Positions 21,631 through 32,039 of a DNA stretch of 51,026 nucleotides are shown piece after piece. The number at the start of each line of letters is the position of its first letter. Position 1 is the stretch's first letter. The DNA is taken from NCBI GenBank assembly GCA_048213135.1, contig PS015536.1, positions 74,173-125,198 of the forward strand, given 5' to 3'. The translations under genes and the position numbers were made by a program. The notes under the pieces were generated by a model. The model was not told where the DNA came from. It did not search any database and was given only the letters and a program-made list of their open reading frames with translations. The DNA comes from Reclinomonas americana ATCC 50394. Its lineage: Eukaryota; Jakobida; Jakobea; Jakobida.

Positions 21631-23124
21631 ATGTCGTTCGGCATCAAGGGTTGCGTTGCGGGTAGAGGAGAAGAGGGGGAGGAGCGATAGAGTGCAATGC
21701 AGTTTGTTTTTGTGTTGTTTGGTGTGAAATGGCGCTCTCTCTCTCACAACTTTGTGTCTGTCTGTGTGTGCATTAGTTCTGGGCACTCGCGGTGCGGTGC
21801 AGGCCGAGTCTGCGCAGTTCACAGTCGGCTCTGCGCGTCAGAAGGCCTTCTGGGGTCAAGTGGTGACGCTGTTGCGTGAGGAGTGCCATGCTCATGACGC
21901 ACACACCTCTCTCTGTCTCCCTCTCTCTCTTTCTCGCACCCAACTGACACACACACGCACGCACACACGTTGCATGTCTTTGGTGCTGTCTCTCTCTCTC
22001 ACACACTGTGTGCAGGCCAATGGGTGACGGCGCACTGCTGGTGCAGTTGTTTGACGATGACGATCAGGAGGCTGGTGAGTGTGTGTCTCTCTCTCTCTTG
22101 TGCATCAGTGTCAGAGCAAGTGAGGGATGAGAAAGGAGAGAGAGAGAAGAGAAAGAGAGAAGTGTAATGTTGCATGGTGATCGTATTTGAAGTGCATTGC
22201 ATCGCGTGGTGCGTGTATGTGTGTGTCGTGTCTTTATGTGCGTGCGTGTGTGTGTGTATGTGTGTGCGTGTGTGTGTATGTGCATCGTATGCTCAGCCTT
22301 CGTCCTCTTCTTCTTTCTCGTTCTTTTGTCGCAGCTCGCGTGACCATTGACCTGCACACTGTGGCTCCCAACTCGAGCGACTGGTTCGACCTGAGCAACG
22401 GCTCTGGCGCTGTGCAGCTGAACTTTGAGGCCGTCGGCGGTTGCGTCCTCTTTCTCTTGATGATGATGATGATGATCGCGCACCTCTCATGACTCGTCTG
22501 GCTAATGTAATAGGTGCCGTGGCCATGGACGACGATCCGTTTGGCGCACCGGCGGCCTCGGGCTCTGGCTTCCAGCAGGTCGACTCCGAGGAGGAGGAGG
22601 AAGAGGAGGAGAGCGAGGAGGAGGAGGAGGAGCACCACAGCTCGGAGCCAACGCCGCTCATGTTGTGGCAGGAGAAGCACAACGCGGAGCTCATTGAGCG
22701 CGCCACTGCCGCGCGTGCCAAGCGCGACGAGCGCAAGACCGGTGCCCGTGACTGGTTGAAGAAGTTCTACGAGGATCGCGACGGCAAGCTGTCTGCCAAG
22801 CAGAAGCTCAACCGGTGCGCTTGACATTTTCATTAACCACTCATCCCTTCCTTACCGCCCTTCTCAACCCCGCCCCGCATGTGCAGCCAACAAAACCAGG
22901 CTCTGGTGGAGAAGATCAATGCCAACCTCGGCGTTGGTCAGATCTGGGAGCGTGTCAGCAACCTCATCAACATGGGCGCCAACTCGGCCGGTCGCAAGGA
23001 CGTGGCTCGCATGCGCTCTGTCCTGCTGCAGGTGAAGAACTCGACTCCGGCTCACTTGGCGCGTCACGACGCCGTCGCTGCTGGCGGCCGTGGCGGTGCT
23101 TCGGGCTCGGCCGATCTGTTCTAA
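21631..23124 (+). CDS. Clathrin light chain with N-terminal C2-like domain
   Basis: The clathrin light chain binds the heavy-chain leg and regulates coat assembly. Six exons splice in phase: 21631-21649, 21777-21870, 22016-22074, 22335-22439, 22514-22814, 22887-23124, giving 271 residues. Residues 97 onward are the light chain: MDDDPFGAPAASGSGFQQ, an acidic run (about 118-132), LWQEKHNAELIERATAARAK coiled coil, DWLKKFYEDRDGKLSAKQKL and VGQIWERVSNLINMG/RKDVARMRSVLLQVK. Residues 1-96 resemble a compact C2 sandwich: SAQFTVGSARQKA, GDGALLVQLFDDDDQEA, ARVTIDLHTV, WFDLSNGSGAVQLNFEAVG. The exon 4 donor (22440) and exon 5 acceptor (22513) place the C2-like part in frame with the chain. Initiation at ATG 22525 would give an ordinary light chain instead. 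Donors at 21650, 21871 and 22440 are GTTGCG. Confidence 0.82.
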
Positions 23125-23310
23125 GCTCTTTCTCTCTGTTTCTCTGTGTGTGTGTTTTTGTGGCAAATATGGTCTTTTTTAAGCGCTGTCTCGTCGTGTG
23201 CGTGTTCTCCTCCTCCTCTTGTTCTTCTTTCATTTTTACGTGAGTACACTTGTGCACAACAGACTGTGGTTACCTCCTCCTTTCTCCTCCCTCTACTGTG
23301 TCAATTGTCT

Positions 23311-24975
23311 TTACTTTATCTTTGAGTATCGCGCCAGGTCGTCGAGACTTCCGTAGCGCCGCTTGACCAGATTGCGATGCGCGGACTCCAAGAAGCGCGC
23401 CTTGCGGTCAAAGTCAAGCGATGTGCGGCTGCGTGGCAGGCCGTCGTGCACGCCTGGCGAACTGCGGCCACTACTGTTGCCGCCGGTCTCGGTCTGTGAG
23501 CCGGCGCGCGCACTCGTCTCCGACGGCGGATCAGCTGGCTCCGGCGTCTCGGCGCGCTCCTGCTCCGGTGTCGGTCGGGGCACGAAGAAGAGCTGCAGAC
23601 GACCGCGGGCACTCTGTCCACGCGGCAGACTCCACAGCAGGTGGCCGAAAACCAGCGACACCAAAATGACGCACACCGAGACGACGGCGGCGCGCCACGG
23701 CAGCGAGAGGATCGCCACCAGAATCGGCACGCACACCCACACGGCACCGGAGGAGATGCGCTGGAGGCGACGCGCCAGTGGCGTGCGATTGACCTTGGTC
23801 AGTGAGCCCACGTAGCGGTACCACGCAAAGCTGGTGTGACAAAAGAAGTGAGCAGCCGCACCGAGTTAGGGGAGAGAAAGCGAAGCAGTGCACGCACCAC
23901 AACGCAATGAGCAGGTACACGCCGAGCACGAAGCGATCAATGTAGGAGATGTTGCTCGACGGCACGTCGAGGTTCCAGTGGAACAAGATGAGACCCCTGC
24001 CGCAAGAGAACCAGGCGGTCAGCATGCTGCAAGAAGCCGGCCGACAATCGTCATGTGTGCGCGTGTACGCAACAACAGCGAGGCACTGCACACCGAACTG
24101 CCGACGCGCACGTAGCTCTCCGGCGGCAACGTAAACGGCGCGGTGACGATAATGACCAGTGCGATCGGTGGCAGGAAGAACTTGATCATGGCCTTGAACA
24201 GCGGTCGGGTCACCGGTACGGCAAAGGTGATGGCTGAGATGGTGTCGGCGCCCCGATACAGGCCACTCGGCCCGCTGATCGACACCGCGTCCCGATCAAT
24301 GTCAAAGGTCGGCAGATACACCTGTGGCAAGCCAAGAAGAAGAGCTCAGGCGCCGCGGAATGGGTGGAAACGCACGGCCAGCTACTGTACCTCGTCGGCC
24401 ACGCCAGAGGCCTCCGGGAACGGAAGCAGGCGAACATTGGGCATCGGCAGCGAGAAGGTCACGGTAATGCTCTCGTCGTTGAAAGGGAAGGAGCCCGAGG
24501 ACAGCACCGGCCAGAACTGCATGACTGCAATCAGTACCTCCCTCTCTCTTTCTGTGAATGTGTACTCTCCACTCGCTTGCGCACCACCGTCGTCTTGCAC
24601 TCAATGAAGCACAACGTGGGCTGCTCGAATCGCTGGCAGATGGCTCTCGGATGTGCATTGTCGATCCACGGAAGCACATCGGGAGGAGGCAACCAGCATT
24701 CATCTCCTCCACCATCTGCTGCCTCGCGACGAAACGAAAACACAATGGTCACATCCGCTCGCGCAGTCTCCAACTTGACATCAGCAATCTGCGCGCTTTT
24801 CGCTGCTCAGCTGGCTGCTGCTGCAATTCACTCATTCACGAGACAGAGAGAGACTGACCCTGCTGATCCACACGCCGGCCTTCACGTCGATCACATCGCT
24901 ACTCTGCGCCTCCGCCACAATCACCGCGACTGTGCACAGAAGAAGCACGAGGCACGCTATTCTCCGCAGTGTCAT
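23311..24975 (-). CDS. Pentameric ligand-gated ion channel-like protein 2
   Basis: A paralogue of the channel-like gene at 15101-18284. It starts at ATG 24975 with a signal peptide (MTLRRIACLVLLLCTVAVIV). The extracellular domain has IADVKLETARADVTIVFSFR (compare IANVVVDTGAFDATLVFTFR in paralogue 1) and LSSGSFPFNDESITVTFSL at the Cys-loop position, again without the Cys pair. RLLPFPEASGVADE and VSISGPSGLYRGADTISAIT precede M1 (MIKFFLPPIALVIIVTAPFT), M2 (SASL/FMLTAWFSCGRGLILF), and VPSSNISYIDRFVLGVYLLI with M3. Two close hydrophobic stretches (VWVCVPILVAILSLPWRAAV; VCVILVSLVFGHLLWSLP) fill the M4 region. The tail is Ser/Arg-rich and ends at 23311-23313. Donor 24073 is GTTGCG. Function as a channel is inferred from topology alone. 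Confidence 0.75.
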
Positions 24976-25014
24976 TGCGGAAAGAAGAGTCGGAAAGAAA
25001 GGGAGTTGTCAAAT

Positions 25015-25689
25015 NNNNNNNNNNNNNNNNNNNNNNNNNNNNNNNNNNNNNNNNNNNNNNNNNNNNNNNNNNNNNNNNNNNNNNNNNNNNNNNNNNNNNN
25101 NNNNNNNNNNNNNNNNNNNNNNNNNNNNNNNNNNNNNNNNNNNNNNNNNNNNNNNNNNNNNNNNNNNNNNNNNNNNNNNNNNNNNNNNNNNNNNNNNNNN
25201 NNNNNNNNNNNNNNNNNNNNNNNNNNNNNNNNNNNNNNNNNNNNNNNNNNNNNNNNNNNNNNNNNNNNNNNNNNNNNNNNNNNNNNNNNNNNNNNNNNNN
25301 NNNNNNNNNNNNNNNNNNNNNNNNNNNNNNNNNNNNNNNNNNNNNNNNNNNNNNNNNNNNNNNNNNNNNNNNNNNNNNNNNNNNNNNNNNNNNNNNNNNN
25401 NNNNNNNNNNNNNNNNNNNNNNNNNNNNNNNNNNNNNNNNNNNNNNNNNNNNNNNNNNNNNNNNNNNNNNNNNNNNNNNNNNNNNNNNNNNNNNNNNNNN
25501 NNNNNNNNNNNNNNNNNNNNNNNNNNNNNNNNNNNNNNNNNNNNNNNNNNNNNNNNNNNNNNNNNNNNNNNNNNNNNNNNNNNNNNNNNNNNNNNNNNNN
25601 NNNNNNNNNNNNNNNNNNNNNNNNNNNNNNNNNNNNNNNNNNNNNNNNNNNNNNNNNNNNNNNNNNNNNNNNNNNNNNNNNNNNNNNNN
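25015..25689. other. Assembly gap (675 N)
   Basis: The gap holds the C-terminal part of the CCT-like gene (-). A 491-residue ORF spanning it in one frame is an artefact of the Ns. Confidence 1.
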
Positions 25690-26670
25690 TCCGGCGACAG
25701 CAACGGCACACCCGTGTACTCGGCCACTCGTCGCAACACATCGCTCGGCACCTGCGCCACCACTAGCACACCTGCCTCCTCGAACGCATGCAGCACCTTG
25801 TCTTCCACCTTGCCACCACACAGCAGCACATTGCATCGAGTGCGTGCCACCCACGCCTCGACCATCACTGCGACACGCGCCGGCAGCGCAAAGGCCACCA
25901 GCGTGGCGCGCACCGACGACACTAGTCGCGGCATCAAACGCGACGGTATGGCCCCCGTGTTGCGCCACACAGCACCCGGTTTCACCAAGTACGAGTCTGT
26001 CAACTGCCTGCCCGCTCTTCGCTGCACCACCGACAACGGTGCCGCGCCTGCAGTCACCACCGAGTCCACCGCCAACTGCGCAATGTGCGATCGTGCACTG
26101 GCCACAGCGCACTTGGAGGCCAGCACAGTGTTGGACATGGCACTCATCAGCAACGCAGCACTGGCTCCCTCTTCAGCATCCACAGAGAACGCCAGATGTT
26201 GCTGAACATGATCCACGGCCTCATCGCGCAGGCGAAACAGTGCTCCGAGAATGTCGGTGTTCGCCACGCCCTCAGTGTGCACCAGCCGCAGCACAGACGA
26301 CACGATCTCCACGGCCAGCACCACTGCACTGGTCGTTCCGTCACCCACACGCGACTGCGCGAGCGGTGTGAGTGACAACAGACAAGAGAGAAACAAGGGT
26401 GAGAGCGCGCAACATCCTGAGATGTGGCCAAGTCTGCGAGGATGCGACACACGGGGTTCTTGAGTCGAAAGTGTCGCAGAATGGTGGCACCATCGTTGCT
26501 CAGCACCACATGCCCGCTCTCATCGACCAGGCACTTGTCGCGACCCTGCATGCAACACTCACGTGAGTTGTCTCTGTGGAGAGCAAAGGGGGTGTGGCAG
26601 AAGCCGAAACTAGTGGACCGAGGGACGTGCGCAGAATGTCACGCAAAAGATAGCAGGCGTCAAAGCTCAT
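25690..26670 (-). CDS. Group II chaperonin (CCT/TCP-1 family) subunit, C-terminus in gap
   Basis: A subunit of an ATP-dependent cytosolic folding chamber or a chaperonin-like relative. From ATG 26670: MSFDACYLLRDILRTSLGPL, intron, GRDKCLVDESGHVVLSNDGA and TILRHFRLKNPVCRILADLA/TSQD, GTTGCG intron (donor 26413), then SRVGDGTTSAVVLAVEIVSS. NDGATIL and GDGTTS are the ATP-site motifs. Further on, ASKCAVASARSHIAQLAVDS, GRQLTDSYLVK and CNVLLCGGKVEDKVLHAFEE follow the apical-domain order. The N-terminus is about 15-20 residues shorter than usual and LGPLGRDK replaces the common LGPKG-MDK, so an upstream exon may be missed or the subunit is divergent. The paralogue class (beta, theta, other, or a BBS-type relative) is unresolved. 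Confidence 0.8.
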
Positions 26671-26761
26671 GAGGCAAGACAAGAGGATGAGACGGACGAG
26701 GACACAGCTTGGTTTCGCTCATTTACGAATAATTTTTCCTTCTTCTGCCACACTTGTCTCC

Positions 26762-29534
26762 TCATTCGGGCTGCGTTGGTGTCGGTGCGGTGGCGGGTAC
26801 AGGTGTGGGAGTAGTGGGCGTGGTGGGCGTCGGAGTTGTCGACGTGGGTGCGGTGGTGGTGGTGGTGGGAGCTGGTGCGGCAGCAGCGGCGGCGGTGGGG
26901 GGTTTGATGGCCTCGTGAACGGCGACCTTTTGCCAGGAACCGTCGCGCATGTTCATCTGGAAGAGCACCTTCTCGCGGTAGGCTTGGTTGGTGCTCTCTA
27001 CCACCTTTTCCGACATGGACAGCGTCACGGTCATCATGCCGTCGCTGTTCGGATCCACAGCGCCTAGAGAAGGAGGAATCTGTCAAATGACGATGCGCTG
27101 TGCAGGCAACGCGGCCCACTGCACGCAACTGCGCTGGCCAGAGAGGAAGGCGTAAATGTAGTTGCGAATCTCGGTGGTGACCATGTTGCAGTCGGCGGTG
27201 AGCTTGTTGATGGTTGCCAGGATTTGCTGTTGCTGCAGGGCCAACTGCAGTTGCTGCTGCTGGTGTGGCGTCAGCTGTTGCATCTGCTGCGCCGCCTGCA
27301 TCTGCTGGTGTTGTGCGGTGTGCTGATCGGCATTCTGTGCAGCCGCCGGGAGAGATGCCGAGGGCACGCCGAATGGCGGCCGATACTGCTGCTGCAAAAA
27401 CGGATTCTGCCCGCCAGCAGCCGCAGCAGCAGCGGCGGCAGCAGCGGCGGCTGCAGTGGGCGCCTGAGCGGGTGTAGTCAGCTGGAACGGAGTCGGCGTC
27501 GGTCGCTGCATGAGCGAGCCGAACGGCGATGGCGTGGCCGAAGCGCCGGGTACGGCACCAAGCACAGCTGCGGCGGCGGCTGCGGCCGTCGCAGTGGCTG
27601 CCAGTGACGGAGCGAATGGAGACGCGCCGAGACCCTGAACGGCACATGGTGAGTGTGATGTGAGGGGGTGAGTGTGAGATGGGCACAAAAGCACTCACAG
27701 CTGCGGCGGCCGTCTCTGTGCGCGTGCGCGCGTGTGGTGAGGGTGAGCAACGAGAAACTGTGCGAAGCAGCCATATCGTGGCACGCAACTCTTCTTCTCC
27801 TCGCGTCGCTTCTCCTTGTCCTCTCGTTCCTTTTCTTTCCTCCTTTGCTTGGCCTCACGAGTGCGATCGGCCTGCTCCTCCTTTTCTCGCTTCCGTCGCT
27901 CCTTCAAGTCCTCGCGGGCGCGTTTCACTGCGAGCATGTGAGCAACACAACTGAGCTAGCAAGGGAAGAGAGTGAGAGAAAGACAGCAGCTCACCATCTT
28001 CCTTCTCCTTCTTGGCCATTTCTTCACGACGACGGTGAAGCGAGTCGGCCTCCTCGGCCGCCAGCAGCACCACACTGCCCTCTTGACCGGCCGTGAGCGG
28101 TGGTGAAGCCGCTCGTGCTACGCTGGCCTTGAGCATGCGATCAAACACCTCCTCGTCGCGTCGCGTCAGGAATGCCGAACCACCGCCGAGCGAGCTGCCG
28201 CTGGTAGTTGTCCGCGAGGCCGCCGTACGCTGTGCGGCGGCACGCAGAGCATCGAACCCGGACAGTCGTGGCGCGCCTGCCGTCGTCGTGAGACAGAGCG
28301 CGAATGTGGAGAATGTGGCAACAGACATTACCTGGTCGCACTCCTCCTCCACCACCAGCACTACCACCAGCGCCACCCAGCTGCGAGGATCCACCGGCCG
28401 ACGATGGTGCATCCGTGTCCATGGCACTGCTGCCGTCCTCGCCGCCAAAGGATTTTGCGTGCACCAGACTGCGGGGTTTTAACCGGAATGGCACTGAAGG
28501 GGAAGAGGTGAGGTGTGCGTGTGGGAGAGAGACGAGAGTGCGTCAATAGACGCAACGATGTGGCTCACGAATGGCCACCAACTCGGCTCCGTATTGCTCC
28601 TGCAACACGTCCTGGTCGATGTAGGCCCACACACGTGGAGGCACTGCAATGTAGCCGAAATTGTCTTGCCACACGGGTGCCAGCCGGTCGAGGGCGTCGT
28701 CGACCTCACGCAGTGAGGAGTTTGCCGACATGGTCATGAGGTCGTCAGCCGAGCCGTCATCGGAGGATGCCGATGGCGTGGCTGGCGGTGGTCCGTGCAC
28801 GTCGATGCGTGGCACTCCAGACGACGGCACGTCGCGCAGGATGCGCCCCATGACCTGTGTCCACTTGTCGTCGTCGTACTCGGCCACCTGTGGTTCGGGG
28901 GGTGAGTCGCTTACTTGCGCACACGCACGGGCTGCGCGCGCACACACACACACGCAACTCGAATGATTTCCGTCATCTCCTCGCGCACGTCGTTGACCGC
29001 CGCCTTCTTGAGCGTGAGGAAGCCGAGCAGTACACGAATACGGACCGAGGCCTCCAGGCTCGAGAAGTTGGTCGCAATGCGGCGCAGGTCGCTCTTCGAG
29101 ATGATGGAGGATAGTCTGGAAGGGGGGAGGGGGTGAGAAGGGGGGAGAGCGCAAACGAGACAAGTGCGCCAATGGCGCCATAAGTGCAGAAAGAACAATA
29201 ACGAGGCGAGCGAGAGTATGGGAGGAGAACAGGGCGCGCAGGAGGAAAGAGACAAGACAAGCGAGAATGATCAAGACGCAAGGGCAACGAGATGTGAGAG
29301 AGACACATGAGGTAAGACAAGAACGCATGCAATGCAAGCCGCAGCGAGAGGAAGACAAGCGGCGGGAATCGAAGAGACAAGACAAGCGAGAATGATCAAG
29401 GCACAGCGCACAGCATGGATGAGAGAGGCACACGAGAGAAGAGAACGCGAGAATGCATGCAATGCAAGGAGCACAGAGAGGAAGACAAGTGGCGGGAGTC
29501 GAAGAGACAAGCGAGAATGCTGAACACAAGAGCA

Positions 29535-29581
<47 letters not shown>

Positions 29582-30698
29582 TCTGCGACGACCACGGCCT
29601 GGCCAACACCAACCGCAGCTGATCCAACGTCTTCTGCACCTTCTGCTCATCATTCTCTCCATCTCCCACGCCCGACANNNNNNNNNNNNNNNNNNNNNNN
29701 NNNNNNNNNNNNNNNNNNNNNNNNNNNNNNNNNNNNNNNNNNNNNNNNNNNNNNNNNNNNNNNNNNNNNNNNNNNNNNNNNNNNNNNNNNNNNNNNNNNN
29801 NNNNNNNNNNNNNNNNNNNNNNNNNNNNNNNNNNNNNNNNNNNNNNNNNNNNNNNNNNNNNNNNNNNNNNNNNNNNNNNNNNNNNNNNNNNNNNNNNNNN
29901 NNNNNNNNNNNNNNNNNNNNNNNNNNNNNNNNNNNNNNNNNNNNNNNNNNNNNNNNNNNNNNNNNNNNNNNNNNNNNNNNNNNNNNNNNNNNNNNNNNNN
30001 NNNNNNNNNNNNNNNNNNNNNNNNNNNNNNNNNNNNNNNNNNNNNNNNNNNNNNNNNNNNNNNNNNNNNNNNNNNNNNNNNNNNNNNNNNNNNNNNNNNN
30101 NNNNNNNNNNNNNNNNNNNNNNNNNNNNNNNNNNNNNNNNNNNNNNNNNNNNNNNNNNNNNNNNNNNNNNNNNNNNNNNNNNNNNNNNNNNNNNNNNNNN
30201 NNNNNNNNNNNNNNNNNNNNNNNNNNNNNNNNNNNNNNNNNNNNNNNNNNNNNNNNNNNNNNNNNNNNNNNNNNNNNTTGCCACACCACTGCTCGCCGCC
30301 ATTGTCGATGACGACGTGCGCGCAGAAGGCGACATAACCATGGGTGCCGAGTATCGCGGAGGAGACCTTCCCTGCTCCTCCTCATCTTCATCTTCTTCCT
30401 CCTCCGCCTGCTGTTGATCGCGCATTCCCACATCTCCATCATCATCTGCATCTGCATCATCATCATCGTCGTACTGCTGATGTTGCTGCTCATAGTGAGC
30501 ATAGTGTGACGCGTACTGGTCGCCTTCCTCTCCCTCTGCATGTCGCTTGTCTTGGTGGTGGTGATGGTGGTCATCGTCGTCGTCGTATGCAGGCGCGTAC
30601 TCGGGAACGTATTGAGACTGGTCGTGTGAGACACCGTACTGCGGTTGTGAGGCCGCGGTGGGCGATGTGGCGTGTGCGTGCTCGTCGTCCACGTCCAT
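26762..30698 (-). CDS. NELFA: Negative elongation factor subunit A homologue (NELF-A)
   Basis: A subunit of the complex that, with DSIF, holds RNA polymerase II at promoter-proximal pauses. The N-terminal domain reads KSDLRRIATNFSSLEASVRI, KKAAVNDVREEMTEII and VAEYDDDKWTQVMGRILRDV/PSSG, matching the human order LEPQARLRLLL...TVDQMKGALMEIIQLA...DSDPWVLMVADILKSFPDTG. It continues with REPH/LPFRLKPRSLVHAKSFG, a charged Lys/Arg/Glu helix (about 27930-27800) and an Ala/Gln/Pro-rich linker. The C-terminal domain is ILATINKLTADCNMVTTEIR, NYIYAFLSGQRS, NSDGMMTVTLSMSEKVVEST and REKVLFQMNMRDGSWQKV, as in human GQWTRFKK. Donors at 27129, 27789, 28556 and 28958 are GTTGCG. An acidic His/Asp-rich N-terminus from ATG 30698 is joined only across a 600-N gap and is less certain. 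Stop at 26762-26764. Confidence 0.8.
29116..29580 (-). repeat. Intron with imperfect tandem repeat (about 125-130 bp, just over two copies) and (CT)n
   Basis: Within this NELF-A intron, copies begin at about 29249, 29374 and 29504. Each starts GAGACAAGACAAGCGAGAAT or a close variant and contains GCATGCAATGCAAG and GAGGAAGACAAG(C/T)GGCGGG. The third copy is cut off by a (TC)n run of about 40 nt ending at 29578. No coding potential. Confidence 0.7.
29678..30277. other. Assembly gap (600 N)
   Basis: The gap lies inside the NELF-A locus, between an acidic low-complexity N-terminal segment and the first recognisable NELF-A exon. Confidence 1.
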
Positions 30699-30836
30699 TG
30701 TGATGTGCACTTGTCCTGCGAAGGCGGGGTTTTTGTGTGACCCTCTTCCTGGATCCCTACGGAGCTCATAGAGATTGCCAGTAGCTCGAGAAAGCGGGCT
30801 GATCGACGCTCTTTCTCTCGTGGTTTTTATTCATAA

Positions 30837-32039
30837 TCAGAATCCGACACCGCGAGCTCTGGCGAAGTCGCGGTTCGGCCATGCCGGCAACGGCAACGCA
30901 GCGCGATGAGCAATCAGTCGCGCGTCTTCGGCGATGAAACAGCGCAGCACGATCTCCACCAGACACCACACTGAATCATCGTCATCGTCTTCTGACACTG
31001 GTGGTTGCATTTCCCGCACAGCCTGCACCGCTGCTTGCGCGCACGCATACTCCAGTCGCGCGCAACCACACAACGTAGAATCTACATGAGCTGTCCAATA
31101 CGAACCCGACGAAACAAGGTGTTGACCGTCGGGGGACACACAGACAGTACCGTGGTCGGTATCATCCCAGCGGCCAACATCAATGGAATAATGATCTTCG
31201 CCGCTCGTTAACGACAACACTCGCACGTGACTAAAATATCTGCAAACGGCCCATTTGCTATCCGGCGTTGTGGTTATTGCCGTCAAACAGTACCCATCGC
31301 TTAAATATGGAGCGCTGCGAAGCCTCACGCCGCTTGCAAACTCCCACACACCGATTTTCAGACCGTCCCCACCCACAACATGCTTGCTGTCAGATGTAAC
31401 GGCCACAGCAACCACCTCAAGTCTGAGCCCCTCGAGTCGTCGGACTCGTTTCCCAGTCGCAAAGTTCAGCACGATAACGCAGCCGCGAGGAGTACCCACC
31501 ACAATGTGCTTCCCTTGTGGACATAGCGTCACCGTTGACAGTTTCTTACAACGACGTGCACGGAAGAGTCGCACGAATGCGCCAGTTGCAATCGACCACA
31601 CTCGCACCACCCCGTCAGAGCAGAGAGCAACAACCTCTTGACTGTCGGGAGTCACGATCAATACGTCTGCTGTGAATGACTCCTCCCATTGAATCACTCG
31701 CCCTCGTTCACCAGTGCACAGGGACCACAGTCGAATCGTCTCATCGCGGCTGCTTGACAGAATGAACTGCCCATCGGGAGTCACCGCCACCGATATGACT
31801 ACACCCATGTGTCCGTGGAGACAGTGGACCTGCCTGCCAGTCACGATCGACAACAGGGACACGCTATTGCTGTTGCTTCCACACACAATGTGCAGCCCAT
31901 CTGGAGTGAAACATACACACCCGTCGGGACAGCCACGACTCATCCTACGGTAGCGAAAAACCGGTGCGCGCTCCTGCGCTTGTGTTGTTGTTGGCAACGT
32001 TTCGAACCTGGGTTCGCTGTTTGTCGGCCAGAGACGCAT
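30837..32039 (-). CDS. WD40-repeat protein, intronless
   Basis: A single 400-codon open frame from ATG 32039 to the stop at 30837 with no sign of introns, unlike most neighbours. At least six WD-type blades are visible: VCFTPDGLHIVCGSNSNSVS, VAVTPDGQFILSSSRDETIR/LWSL, IVTPDSQEVVALCSDGVVRV/WSIATG, TLCPQGKHIVVGTPRGCVIV, VAVTSDSKHVVGGDGLKIGV/WEF, and TVCVSPDGQHLVSSGSYWTA. The C-terminal 80 residues (Cys-rich around GCARLEYACAQAAVQ, acidic SEDDDDDS) are not WD. It probably forms a beta-propeller scaffold; partner unknown. The absence of introns suggests a retrocopy or a separate origin. It diverges from IQCH with 285 bp between starts. Confidence 0.85.
   Translation of the reverse strand: MRLWPTNSEPRFETLPTTTQAQERAPVFRYRRMSRGCPDGCVCFTPDGLHIVCGSNSNSVSLLSIVTGRQVHCLHGHMGVVISVAVTPDGQFILSSSRDETIRLWSLCTGERGRVIQWEESFTADVLIVTPDSQEVVALCSDGVVRVWSIATGAFVRLFRARRCKKLSTVTLCPQGKHIVVGTPRGCVIVLNFATGKRVRRLEGLRLEVVAVAVTSDSKHVVGGDGLKIGVWEFASGVRLRSAPYLSDGYCLTAITTTPDSKWAVCRYFSHVRVLSLTSGEDHYSIDVGRWDDTDHGTVCVSPDGQHLVSSGSYWTAHVDSTLCGCARLEYACAQAAVQAVREMQPPVSEDDDDDSVWCLVEIVLRCFIAEDARLIAHRAALPLPAWPNRDFARARGVGF

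Noticed and set aside
22525-23124. Clathrin light chain annotated as starting at ATG 22525 with a separate upstream C2 gene
   Set aside because: The upstream frame has no stop before a good donor at 22440, and the acceptor at 22513 joins it in phase to codons before ATG 22525. The fusion is the simpler model, though internal initiation stays possible.
24364-26450. Very long open frames (479-613 residues) across 25015-25689 and similar ones across the other gaps
   Set aside because: They are open only because they translate runs of N. The flanking real exons are in other frames or belong to different genes.
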